Shown here in pieces: positions 1-7,068 of a DNA stretch of 64,000 nucleotides. Source of the stretch: Dyadobacter arcticus (lineage in GTDB: Bacteria; Bacteroidota; Bacteroidia; Cytophagales; Spirosomataceae); contig NZ_JAASQJ010000004.1 of the NCBI RefSeq assembly GCF_011762185.1, positions 496,001-560,000 of the forward strand, written 5' to 3'. A program made the translations under genes and the position numbers. The notes beneath the pieces were generated by a model. The model ran no database searches. It saw nothing but the letters and a program-made list of their open reading frames with translations, and had not been told where the DNA came from. How positions within the stretch are numbered: position 1 is the first letter of the stretch; the number at the start of each line of letters is the position of its first letter.

Positions 1-91
1 CTACCGGCTTGGTTTTTGTTACCGCAATCAGCTTGGTTTCCTGTTTTAATCCCTTTTCTAATAGGGCAATATTCTCGGATATTGAAGGCAT
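1..91 (-). CDS. yggS: YggS/PLPBP family pyridoxal-phosphate homeostasis protein, N-terminal part
   Basis: About 30 codons of a minus-strand gene that continues past the left edge. The start codon is the ATG at 91-89. The visible protein starts MPSISENIALLEKGL and contains an AVTKTKP stretch. In the YggS/PROSC family the equivalent VAVSKTKP segment carries the lysine that forms a Schiff base with pyridoxal 5'-phosphate. Members bind PLP in the cytoplasm and help balance B6 vitamers; no enzymatic reaction is firmly assigned to them. The gene is divergent from the coiled-coil gene at 232, with about 140 bases between them. The call rests on the first 30 residues only, but that segment is distinctive. 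Confidence 0.72.
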   Translation of the reverse strand, partial: MPSISENIALLEKGLKQETKLIAVTKTKPV

Positions 92-231
92 TGAGTGGTA
101 CTAATTTTTTGATAATTAATCGATTAAAGTAATAATTTAACTATTAGCGGCTAGAATTAGATGTTAACATATTTCAAAATTGAAAAAAACATAGTTCTTT
201 TACCAACTAAATAAAAAATTTAACCTTCTGT

Positions 232-1173
232 ATGGACTACAACCAGGAACAAAAACAAGACCGAAAGACACTGTTATGGGCAGCTTTGGCAGTTTTGCTA
301 TTGCTGAATTTGGTGCTTGTATACTTTATATATCATGAAAAACAGGAGAATCTCGCGAAGGACGAGATTATAACTGCAAAAACAGAAGAGGTTTTATCCA
401 TCAAAACCAAACTTGATTCCATCTCCGTTGAACTGGACATTAAGATAGCTGAAATTCAGAAACTGGGTGGAAGCGTCGACTCACTGGTTGCCTTGAAGGC
501 GGAACTGGAAAAGGACAAGCAGGAACTAAAGAATGCAAGTACTTATTCGGCAGCCAATTACAATAAAAAGATTAAATCTTACGAATCGGTATTATCCGAG
601 AAAGACGGAGAAATTTCCAGGCTTCGTGAAGAATTGGGCGTGGCAACTACAAAAAATGAGGAGCTTAACCAAAAAGTGACCGGTCTGGAAAATGAAAGGC
701 AGCAGTTGGCTGATTCTGTCACCAATTATTCGGTACAGAATAAAGAGCTGAGTGAGAAAGTAAACATTGCTTCCGCGCTGAGAGCCGAAAGCCTCTCTGT
801 CAATGCTGTATCTGCGAAAGGCAAGGAGCGTGAGGGGGGGAAATATAAGGCTAAACGCATTGACAAGCTGCGCGTGAATTTTAAATTAGGTGAGAACGCA
901 GTGGCGAAACAAAATGAAAAGGAGATTTTCCTTCGCATTCTCGATCCGGATGGAGCAGTTCTCTCTGATATGGCTACGGGTTCCGGTTCGTTTATATTGA
1001 ATGGCAAGGAAATGATTTACAGCTCCAAGCAAACGGTAAGTTTCACAAATACCCAACAATCCGTTGACATTTTTTACGGCCGCGGCGGCATCCCGTTGAA
1101 GGATGGAAAATATGCGATCGAAGTTTACAGCGAAGGTTTCAAAATAGGGCAGGGAGATTTCACGGTGAAATGA
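232..1173 (+). CDS. Membrane-anchored coiled-coil protein of unknown function
   Basis: A 313-residue protein. After a short charged N-terminus (residues 1-13) comes one hydrophobic segment at about 14-33, consistent with a signal anchor. Residues about 35-185 are rich in Glu, Lys and Leu with heptad-like spacing, as in a long coiled coil. The C-terminal third, from about 205, changes to a beta-rich domain with a KLRVNFKLGEN stretch and ends in FKIGQGDFTVK. The likely topology is N-in with the coiled coil and beta domain in the periplasm. I do not recognise a characterised family; similar proteins are annotated as hypothetical in Cytophagales. It stands alone between yggS and the rpsF operon and ends at a hairpin that overlaps the rpsF promoter. 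Confidence 0.8.
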   Translation: MDYNQEQKQDRKTLLWAALAVLLLLNLVLVYFIYHEKQENLAKDEIITAKTEEVLSIKTKLDSISVELDIKIAEIQKLGGSVDSLVALKAELEKDKQELKNASTYSAANYNKKIKSYESVLSEKDGEISRLREELGVATTKNEELNQKVTGLENERQQLADSVTNYSVQNKELSEKVNIASALRAESLSVNAVSAKGKEREGGKYKAKRIDKLRVNFKLGENAVAKQNEKEIFLRILDPDGAVLSDMATGSGSFILNGKEMIYSSKQTVSFTNTQQSVDIFYGRGGIPLKDGKYAIEVYSEGFKIGQGDFTVK

Positions 1174-1205
1174 TGTTTTGGCTGAATAACTTATAGTTAT
1201 GTCTG

Positions 1206-1243
1206 AATACGGCTTGGAATTTTAAATTTCAAGCCGTATTTTT
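1206..1243 (+). terminator. Hairpin terminator of the coiled-coil gene, overlapping the rpsF promoter
   Basis: A perfect 11-base stem (AATACGGCTTG at 1206-1216 with CAAGCCGTATT at 1230-1240) is followed by a T run at 1239-1243. The AT-rich interior could extend the pairing. It lies 32 bases after the stop at 1173 and fits a rho-independent terminator. The same bases contain the promoter boxes of the next operon. Confidence 0.65.
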
Positions 1244-1244
1244 G
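1213..1244 (+). promoter_or_regulatory. Probable sigma-ABfr promoter of rpsF-rpsR-rplI
   Basis: CTTG at 1213-1216, 20 bases, then TATTTTTG at 1237-1244 matches the Bacteroidota TTG/TTTG-N19-21-TAnnTTTG pattern. Transcription would begin near 1251, leaving a leader of about 60 bases before rpsF. Confidence 0.6.
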
Positions 1245-1309
1245 CACCCTCATTTTGGTAGTTATGCCGATATGAGGGTTTTACATTTTAATAATTAATC
1301 AATTACCGT

Positions 1310-1690
1310 ATGTCTAAGCAATATGAAACGGTGTTCATTCTAACTCCCATTTTGTCTGAGGCCCAGGCAAAGGACGCCGTTGAAAAATTCACTACACTCC
1401 TCACCTCCAATGGTGCTGTGATTGTACATGAAGAAAATTGGGGATTGCGCAAGCTGGCCTACCCCATCCAAAAGAAAAATTCAGGTTTCTATCATGTAGT
1501 GGAGTACACTACAACCGAAGGAAACGTGGTTGATGTTTTGGAGACCGAATTCCGTCGTGATGAGCGCATTTTGCGTTTTATGACTATCGTCCTGGATAAG
1601 CATTCGATTGCTTACAACGAAAAGAAACGTAAAGGACTGGTAGGAAGAAAGAGAGAAGAATCTACCGAATCTAAAACCGAAAACGCATAA
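1310..1690 (+). CDS. rpsF: 30S ribosomal protein S6
   Basis: A 126-residue S6 homologue. The N-terminal YETVFILTPILSE strand, the NWGLRKLAYPIQKK region at about residues 45-58 and the FRRDERILRFM motif in the second half are typical. S6 binds the central domain of 16S rRNA as a heterodimer with S18, and the S18 gene begins 3 bases downstream. The lysine- and glutamate-rich C-terminal tail (about residues 104-126) is usual for the family. It is the first gene of a classic rpsF-rpsR-rplI operon and has a well-matched promoter at 1213-1244. Confidence 0.97.
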   Translation: MSKQYETVFILTPILSEAQAKDAVEKFTTLLTSNGAVIVHEENWGLRKLAYPIQKKNSGFYHVVEYTTTEGNVVDVLETEFRRDERILRFMTIVLDKHSIAYNEKKRKGLVGRKREESTESKTENA

Positions 1691-1693
1691 GCT

Positions 1694-1945
1694 ATGTCAC
1701 TCGTAAACGAACCGGTTGAAAAGAACATTAACCGCAAAAAGTATTGCCGTTTTAAGAAAGCAGGCATTAAATACATCGACTATAAGAATCCTGACTTTTT
1801 GTTGAAACTGATCAACGAGCAAGGAAAGATCCTTCCACGTCGCTTGACAGGAACCAGCCTGAAATATCAGCGCAAAGTATCCCAGGCTATTAAAAGAGCA
1901 CGTCATCTGGCGCTATTGCCATTTGTTGCTGATCAATTGAAATAA
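1694..1945 (+). CDS. rpsR: 30S ribosomal protein S18
   Basis: An 83-residue S18. Typical elements are KKYCRFKKAGIKYIDYK near residues 15-32 and the basic RRLTGTSLKYQRKVSQAIKR segment followed by ARHLALLPF. In the small subunit it pairs with S6 on the platform. A single cysteine (YCRF) is present, so this is not the four-cysteine zinc-binding form. It begins 3 bases after rpsF and is followed 21 bases later by rplI, so all three are almost certainly co-transcribed. Confidence 0.97.
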   Translation: MSLVNEPVEKNINRKKYCRFKKAGIKYIDYKNPDFLLKLINEQGKILPRRLTGTSLKYQRKVSQAIKRARHLALLPFVADQLK

Positions 1946-1966
1946 TAAAGAAAGAGCTACAGAACA

Positions 1967-2413
1967 ATGGAAATCATACTTTTAACTGACATAGCAGGAG
2001 TAGGCTATAAAAACGACATCGTTGCTGTGAAAGCAGGATTTGGTCGTAACTACCTTATTCCTCAGGGATTTGCGCTTTTGGCTAACCCTTCAAATCGCAA
2101 GATCGTAACTGAAAATGTACGCCAGGCAGCTCACAAAGCTGAAAAACTGAAAAAAGATGCAGAAGATATCGCATCCGCTATTGGTGACCTGACAATTGAT
2201 ATTAAGACGGTGGTAGGGGAAAGCGGACGTATTTTCGGCCGTGTTACCAATACACAGGTTGCGGATATTCTCAAAGCAAAAGGCTTCGAAATCGACCGTA
2301 AAAAAATTACCGTTGATGATGTAAAATCAATCGGAACCTATTCTGCATTGATCGACCTGCACAAAGAAGTGAAACACAAGATCACCTTAAATGTAATCGC
2401 ACAGGAAGATTGA
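1967..2413 (+). CDS. rplI: 50S ribosomal protein L9
   Basis: A 148-residue L9, the usual length. The N-terminal rRNA-binding domain shows MEIILLTDIAGVGYKND and the signature GFGRNYLIPQGFA at about residues 24-36. A connecting helix follows (about 45-75), then the C-terminal domain with GRIFGRVTN and DRKKITVDD. L9 binds 23S rRNA near the L1 stalk and helps maintain translational fidelity. It is the last gene of the operon, ending just before a strong hairpin terminator at 2420-2467. Confidence 0.97.
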   Translation: MEIILLTDIAGVGYKNDIVAVKAGFGRNYLIPQGFALLANPSNRKIVTENVRQAAHKAEKLKKDAEDIASAIGDLTIDIKTVVGESGRIFGRVTNTQVADILKAKGFEIDRKKITVDDVKSIGTYSALIDLHKEVKHKITLNVIAQED

Positions 2414-2419
2414 TTCTTA

Positions 2420-2467
2420 GCTTAAGCAAAAAAAGCAGCCTTTCGAGGCTGCTTTTTTTGCTTAAGC
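2420..2467. terminator. Bidirectional terminator between rplI and kbp
   Basis: A perfect 21-base inverted repeat (2420-2440 with 2447-2467) around a 6-base loop TTTCGA. Each arm contains a run of seven A or T, so it works as an intrinsic terminator in both directions. It ends the rplI operon on the plus strand and the convergent kbp gene on the minus strand. Confidence 0.9.
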
Positions 2468-2476
2468 TGTTAGCGA

Positions 2477-2938
2477 TTAGCTTTTAGCAGGAATCCTAAG
2501 AACCTGCCCCGGATATATCTTGTCCGGATCGGTAAGCATTGGTTTGTTTGCTTCAAAAATGACCGGGTATTTCATCATGTCTCCGTAAACCGTCTGCGCG
2601 ATTTTTGAAAGGGTGTCGCCTTTTTCCACAGTGTGATAAGTTGCGGCTGGGGCGGGTGTAGCTACTTTCAAGCGATCGTCTACTACCTTCACGCCTTCCA
2701 CATTACCAACTGCCAATGCAATTTTCTCTGCATCTTCCTGGTTGGCTACCTCTCCTTCAATCGTCACTGTATCGCCCGAAGTTTTAACTGTCAGGCTGTT
2801 GTATTTAAGACCAAGTGCCTTTACATGTGCAAGCAATGCGCTTGCACGGACTGGCTCCGCATCGGGAGTTGGGGTAGCTGTTGCTTCTTTCTTGAAAATT
2901 TTCTCTCCCGCACCTGTTAAAAATGATAATAAGCCCAT
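2477..2938 (-). CDS. kbp: BON and LysM domain protein, Kbp/YgaU-like potassium-binding protein
   Basis: A protein of 153 residues from the ATG at 2938. An upstream extension is possible, but MGLLSFLTGAGEKIF matches the start of E. coli Kbp (YgaU). Order: an N-terminal GAGEKIF helix, a Pro/Thr linker at about 20-30, a BON domain (about 35-92, with VTIEGEVANQEDAEKIALAV), a Pro/Ala linker, and a LysM domain (about 100-151, with YHTVEKGDTLSKIAQTVYG and PGQVLRIP). E. coli Kbp is a cytoplasmic K+ sensor made of the same two domains. No signal peptide is seen. It is a single gene, convergent with rplI across the shared terminator. Confidence 0.88.
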   Translation of the reverse strand: MGLLSFLTGAGEKIFKKEATATPTPDAEPVRASALLAHVKALGLKYNSLTVKTSGDTVTIEGEVANQEDAEKIALAVGNVEGVKVVDDRLKVATPAPAATYHTVEKGDTLSKIAQTVYGDMMKYPVIFEANKPMLTDPDKIYPGQVLRIPAKS

Positions 2939-3080
2939 ATTTTTAAAAATTTTGGTAAAGTGATGATTGAGCATTGTGAAACTCAATCGTTGGATTAATA
3001 AAGTTATGCTGAATAATAGGCAATTATTGTACCATCAAATCTGCATGGGCCCGGGTTACTGGTTTTAATTTTCAACTTTG

Positions 3081-3088
3081 TACTTTTG
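3081..3088 (+). promoter_or_regulatory. Probable -7 box upstream of glpD
   Basis: TACTTTTG at 3081-3088 matches TAnnTTTG exactly. The -33 element is weak (T-rich bases around 3058-3066). Transcription would start near 3095, about 30 bases before the ATG at 3126; this argues against the earlier in-frame TTG at 3078 as start. Confidence 0.5.
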
Positions 3089-3125
3089 CAGCAGGTACAA
3101 ACCATACAGACCTGTATTTCCAATA

Positions 3126-4757
3126 ATGGATCGCATTGAATCTCTTGAAAGGCTGAGGAATGAGGAGTTTGATATATGTATAATTGGTGCCGGTGCCAGC
3201 GGTGCCGGGTGCGCACTGGATGCCGTTTTACGCGGATATAAAGTAGCATTGATCGATAGAAAGGACTTTGCATCCGAAACTTCATCCCGCTCAACAAAGT
3301 TGATTCACGGAGGTGTGAGATACCTGGAACAGGCTTTTAAAAAATTGGACTTTGCTCAGCTTAAACAAGTAAGGCACGGCTTGGAAGAGCGCCATATTGT
3401 TCTCAAAAATGCCCCGCACCTTGCCCGCCCACTGGCTTTGATGACTCCGGTAAACTCCTGGTTTGAAGGGTTGTATTTCAAAATTGGCCTTCAGATGTAT
3501 GATGCTTTCGCTATTAACGATACCCTTCCGAAAAGTAAATGGTTGAATAAAACCGAAGTGCTCGCCAAGATCCCCACACTGGACCGCAAAAAACTTCACA
3601 GCGGGGTATTGTATTATGATGGCCAATTGGATGATGCGCGCTACTGTTTGGCATTGGTACAATCAGCCTCGGAAAAAGGGGCTGCCGTAGCCAATTATCT
3701 TGATGTTCATGGGTTTGGGAAGAATGGAGATGGGAAATTGAATGAAGTAACTGTAACAGACACACAATCGAGCAATCAGTTCAGTATCAGATCCAAAATG
3801 ATCATTAACTGTACAGGTCCTTTTTCGGATAAAATAAGGCAACTGGCTAATCAGCAGTTAACTGAGCGGATCAGACCGAGTAAAGGGGTTCATTTGGTGC
3901 TGCCTGCCGAAACGCTGAATAGCGAGTATGCCATGCTAATCCCTAAAACTTCCGACGGCCGGGTCGTGTTCGCAATTCCTTTTGAAGGCGCGACGATGAT
4001 CGGCACGACGGACACGGATGTGGACGACATGAGTACTGAAGCGTCGTTGAACGAGCGTGAAAAACATTATCTCGCAGATACGCTCAATCCATATCTTGCC
4101 CAAAAAATTGACATTAGCCAATTGAAGGCAGGGTTTGGCGGATTGCGTCCGTTGCTTTCAGCCGATCCTTTGCAATCGACGAAAAATCTGGTCAGGGATC
4201 ATGAAGTGGAAGTGGATTCTGTTTCGGGACTAGTGAGCTTGTTAGGTGGAAAATGGACAACTTATCGCCTGATGGCAAAAGATACGATTGACCAGGCAGA
4301 TGCAATATTTTTCCAGACAAACGCCTGCACAACAGATCAGCACATGCTTGCTGGTGGAGAGCATTACAATACAGAATTTTGGAAGGAGTTGGTTGAAAAA
4401 TTTGATTTCGATGAAGACATCAGCAAGCATTTGGTTAAAAAATATGGCTCAAGGGCCGGTTTGGTTGGCGAATTAACATCAGCTGAGCCAGCATTGAAAG
4501 AGCGATTGGTTGCTAAATACCCATACATTAAAGCAGAAGTTGTTTATACCGTCCGAAATGAAATGGTGATCACGCCCAGGGATTTTCTGGCGAGAAGGAC
4601 TAGGCTTGAAATTACTGATTGGCAGGAAACCTTAAACTGTCTTCCAGTTGTGACAGACTTAATGGCACGGGAATTGGAATGGGATGCAGAACAAAAAGGC
4701 ATGCAGGCTGCGAGCTATGAAATGGAGATTCGAACATTTATTTCCAATGCCGGTTAA
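3126..4757 (+). CDS. glpD: FAD-dependent glycerol-3-phosphate dehydrogenase
   Basis: A 543-residue protein from the ATG at 3126. It oxidises sn-glycerol-3-phosphate to dihydroxyacetone phosphate at the membrane, passing electrons to quinone. The N-terminal dinucleotide-binding motif IIGAGASGAGCALDA binds FAD and is followed by ETSSRSTKLIHGGVRYLEQ, the GlpD/GlpO signature. GTTDTDVDD and the late LLGGKWTTYRLMA segment are also family-typical. The C-terminal domain (about 390-520) matches the DAO C-terminal region. The first gene of the pigment locus follows 27 bases later, so read-through into 4785 is possible, although no function links the two. Confidence 0.93.
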   Translation: MDRIESLERLRNEEFDICIIGAGASGAGCALDAVLRGYKVALIDRKDFASETSSRSTKLIHGGVRYLEQAFKKLDFAQLKQVRHGLEERHIVLKNAPHLARPLALMTPVNSWFEGLYFKIGLQMYDAFAINDTLPKSKWLNKTEVLAKIPTLDRKKLHSGVLYYDGQLDDARYCLALVQSASEKGAAVANYLDVHGFGKNGDGKLNEVTVTDTQSSNQFSIRSKMIINCTGPFSDKIRQLANQQLTERIRPSKGVHLVLPAETLNSEYAMLIPKTSDGRVVFAIPFEGATMIGTTDTDVDDMSTEASLNEREKHYLADTLNPYLAQKIDISQLKAGFGGLRPLLSADPLQSTKNLVRDHEVEVDSVSGLVSLLGGKWTTYRLMAKDTIDQADAIFFQTNACTTDQHMLAGGEHYNTEFWKELVEKFDFDEDISKHLVKKYGSRAGLVGELTSAEPALKERLVAKYPYIKAEVVYTVRNEMVITPRDFLARRTRLEITDWQETLNCLPVVTDLMARELEWDAEQKGMQAASYEMEIRTFISNAG

Positions 4758-4784
4758 GCTACCAAACTCATCGCTATTTTAAGT

Positions 4785-5834
4785 ATGTACATTACCAATA
4801 CCGCCTGCATATCACCTCAACGGACATTTGACAATTCATTTTTTGAAGGGAAAATACAAGTTTACCGTGGCGACAGGTATACCGCGATTGAACCGGAATA
4901 TGGGAAGCTGATACCCGCTGGGTTGCTGCGCAGAATGGGGAAGGCCGTCAGAATGGGTGTAGGGGCCGGTTTGCCTTTAATGCAAGATGCTGACGTTGAA
5001 GGCATTATCCTTGGAACAGCAAATGGTGGCCTGGAAGATTGCCTCAAATTCCTAAACCAGATCGTCGATTACAATGAAGGTACATTGACGCCCACTAACT
5101 TTGTGCAAAGTACACCCAATGCGGTGGCTGGTAATCTGGCATTGATGAGCAAAACCACGGGATATAATGCGACGCATGTTCACAACAGTCTTGCTTTTGA
5201 GGCGGCGCTGCTGGATGCTATTTTGTTATTGGAGGAAAAGAAAATCAAGAAACTGCTGGTCGGTAATGTGGAAGAAATATCCGATTATAACCATAATATC
5301 GATTCACTAAGCGGTTCCTTTAAAACTGGCAATTACACATCCGAAACTTTACTGACCTCAGATAGTCCAGGTTCGGTGAATGGAGAAGGGGCTTGCATGT
5401 TTGTAATTGGCTCAGAACCAGGTAGGGAAACAGTCGCGCGGCTTAGGGATGTTTGCCAGAGTAGTTATCTCGATGGCAACGAAGTGGCAGAAAGATGTGA
5501 TGACTTTCTCCAACGCAATGGACTTGCAGCCGAACAAATTGACACATTGATCCTGGGATTCAGCGGAGACAACCGCACCGACTATATTTACGACAACCTG
5601 GCATCGCAACTCTTCCCAGCGAGTAATATTTACACTTACAAAAACATGGTAGGGAATTATCCGACTGCTTCCGCATTCGCTGCATGGCTTGGCGTTCAAC
5701 TTTTAGGAGGACAGCAAATGCCCGCTGAATGCATTTACCAAAAGTCTTCTTCGGAAAAAGCAAAAAACGTGCTAATCTACAATCATTCGAAAGGAACTCA
5801 GCACGGCTTTATTCTGCTTGATAATCAATTTTAA
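4785..5834 (+). CDS. Ketosynthase-like protein without catalytic Cys/His (pigment locus)
   Basis: A 349-residue thiolase-fold protein related to beta-ketoacyl-ACP synthases. The N-terminal half aligns with FabF-type proteins (AGLLRRMGKAVRMGV; PTNFVQSTPNAVAGN). At the nucleophile elbow the usual ACSS is replaced by HNSLAFEAA, so Asn134-Ser135 sit where the cysteine should be. Near the C-terminus, NYPTASAFA replaces the GHTLGAAG histidine loop. It therefore probably does not catalyse condensation and may act like a chain-length factor or structural partner. The gene at 21489 is a paralogue with the same changes. It lies 27 bases after glpD and converges on the halogenase-like gene with a 4-base overlap of stop regions. 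Confidence 0.75.
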   Translation: MYITNTACISPQRTFDNSFFEGKIQVYRGDRYTAIEPEYGKLIPAGLLRRMGKAVRMGVGAGLPLMQDADVEGIILGTANGGLEDCLKFLNQIVDYNEGTLTPTNFVQSTPNAVAGNLALMSKTTGYNATHVHNSLAFEAALLDAILLLEEKKIKKLLVGNVEEISDYNHNIDSLSGSFKTGNYTSETLLTSDSPGSVNGEGACMFVIGSEPGRETVARLRDVCQSSYLDGNEVAERCDDFLQRNGLAAEQIDTLILGFSGDNRTDYIYDNLASQLFPASNIYTYKNMVGNYPTASAFAAWLGVQLLGGQQMPAECIYQKSSSEKAKNVLIYNHSKGTQHGFILLDNQF

Positions 5835-7066
5835 AGAGTCGCTTGCTCCTTCATCCTGATCACTTTGGCCAAAGTAGACAGGATTGTATCATGCTTTCTC
5901 ACAAAAGGGTTGCTGTGGTCCCAGACATATCCTGCCAGTACAGAACAGATCTGATTTTTGATGTCCTCATGTATGTCACGAGCAAATACAATGGTCTGAA
6001 AGTCACCGTTGTACCAGCCAGAGACATAACTTCTGAAAACATCGATTCCCTTTTGTATCACATCTTCATATTCAGTTTTCCAGTCGACAGCCTCCCCCTT
6101 CAAATGTTTGTCGACCATTTTCGCTGACAATAATCCCGATGCAGTCGCGAATGTAACGCCTGAGGAGAAAATCGGGTCGAGGAATTCGGTGCTGTTTCCG
6201 GAGAGTACGAAGCCTTCGCCATACATTTTCTTTACGCCAATCGAATACCCCAGAATGTGGCGGGGCTCAAATTTTAGTTCTGAATTTTCGAACCGGCCAT
6301 TCAAATCGTCGAACTTACGGATAAATTCCTTGTACTTCTCACCGCCGTTTTCGGCCATGTCCATGATTTTCTCTTTGTCACCCACGATACCCACAGAGGT
6401 TGAGCCGTCGGAGAATGGGATGGCCCAGATCCATGACTTATTATCGTCAAAGGAGTGGACGAAAATGTTGTTACTAGCCTTTTCAGAACGGTCCTTGTCT
6501 TCTAAATGGGAAAAAATTGCACCCCGAGGACTGAATGCGGAAGGCTTGCTCAGATCAAATAATCTTGGTAAAACTCGTCCATAACCGCTCGAATCGATGA
6601 TAAATTTACAGGTGATCACATGTTCATTGCCTTCCTTGTCTTTGTATTCGAGCTCTTGCTGCTCCGGGCCGCAGGTTACCCGGGTAACCTCACATTCAAA
6701 ATTGATATCCACGCCTTTTGCCTGGGTTGCCTCTGCAAGTGTCTGATCAAAATCTGCCCGCTTCACCTGCCAGGTCCAGGTCCACCCCTTGGTATACTGT
6801 TCGGAAAAAAAGAATTCACATCGTTTCTCGCCTTTGATAAAAGCGGCCCCTGTCTTTTTCTGGAAATTGCGGGTCGCCACAGCGTCCAATAAGCCCGACT
6901 CTTCCAAATGTGTCATGCAGTTGGGAAGCAGACTTTCCCCGATCTGGAAACGCGGAAACGTTTCTTTCTCGAGAATGGTAACATTATAACCCTGTTTCTT
7001 TAGATAAGAAGCTGCAACTGTCCCCGCTGGTCCGGCACCAATGACTACGACATCAACCATTTGCAT
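5831..7066 (-). CDS. Flavin-dependent halogenase-like oxidoreductase (pigment locus)
   Basis: A 411-residue FAD-dependent enzyme. The N-terminal VVIGAGPAGTVAASYL is the FAD Rossmann motif. It is followed by RFQIGESLLPNC and NFQKKTGAAF, the arrangement seen in flavin-dependent halogenases acting on phenols or pyrroles, where the lysine of FxxKxGAxF is the likely catalytic residue. A WIWAIP sequence at residues 212-217 fits the halogenase WxWxIP motif, which hydroxylases lack. Such enzymes use FADH2, oxygen and halide to chlorinate or brominate aromatic carbon. In this locus the target could be the aryl ring of the pigment. It is the third gene of the minus arm, 2 bases after the CrtI-like gene. 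A hydroxylase role cannot be excluded. Confidence 0.72.
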   Translation of the reverse strand: MQMVDVVVIGAGPAGTVAASYLKKQGYNVTILEKETFPRFQIGESLLPNCMTHLEESGLLDAVATRNFQKKTGAAFIKGEKRCEFFFSEQYTKGWTWTWQVKRADFDQTLAEATQAKGVDINFECEVTRVTCGPEQQELEYKDKEGNEHVITCKFIIDSSGYGRVLPRLFDLSKPSAFSPRGAIFSHLEDKDRSEKASNNIFVHSFDDNKSWIWAIPFSDGSTSVGIVGDKEKIMDMAENGGEKYKEFIRKFDDLNGRFENSELKFEPRHILGYSIGVKKMYGEGFVLSGNSTEFLDPIFSSGVTFATASGLLSAKMVDKHLKGEAVDWKTEYEDVIQKGIDVFRSYVSGWYNGDFQTIVFARDIHEDIKNQICSVLAGYVWDHSNPFVRKHDTILSTLAKVIRMKEQATL

Positions 7067-7068
7067 AA

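Noticed and set aside
3078..3125. TTG start upstream of glpD giving a longer protein
   Set aside because: The extra codons overlap the predicted -7 box at 3081-3088, and the ATG at 3126 aligns with the start of the family.
4785..5834. DarB-type (KSIII) ketosynthase
   Set aside because: The fold order resembles FabF-type enzymes and lacks the FabH Cys-His-Asn set; so it is not a dialkylresorcinol synthase.
6108..6584. A 158-codon plus-strand frame opposite the halogenase-like gene
   Set aside because: It mirrors the minus-strand flavoprotein, which has clear motifs; the plus product has no family character.
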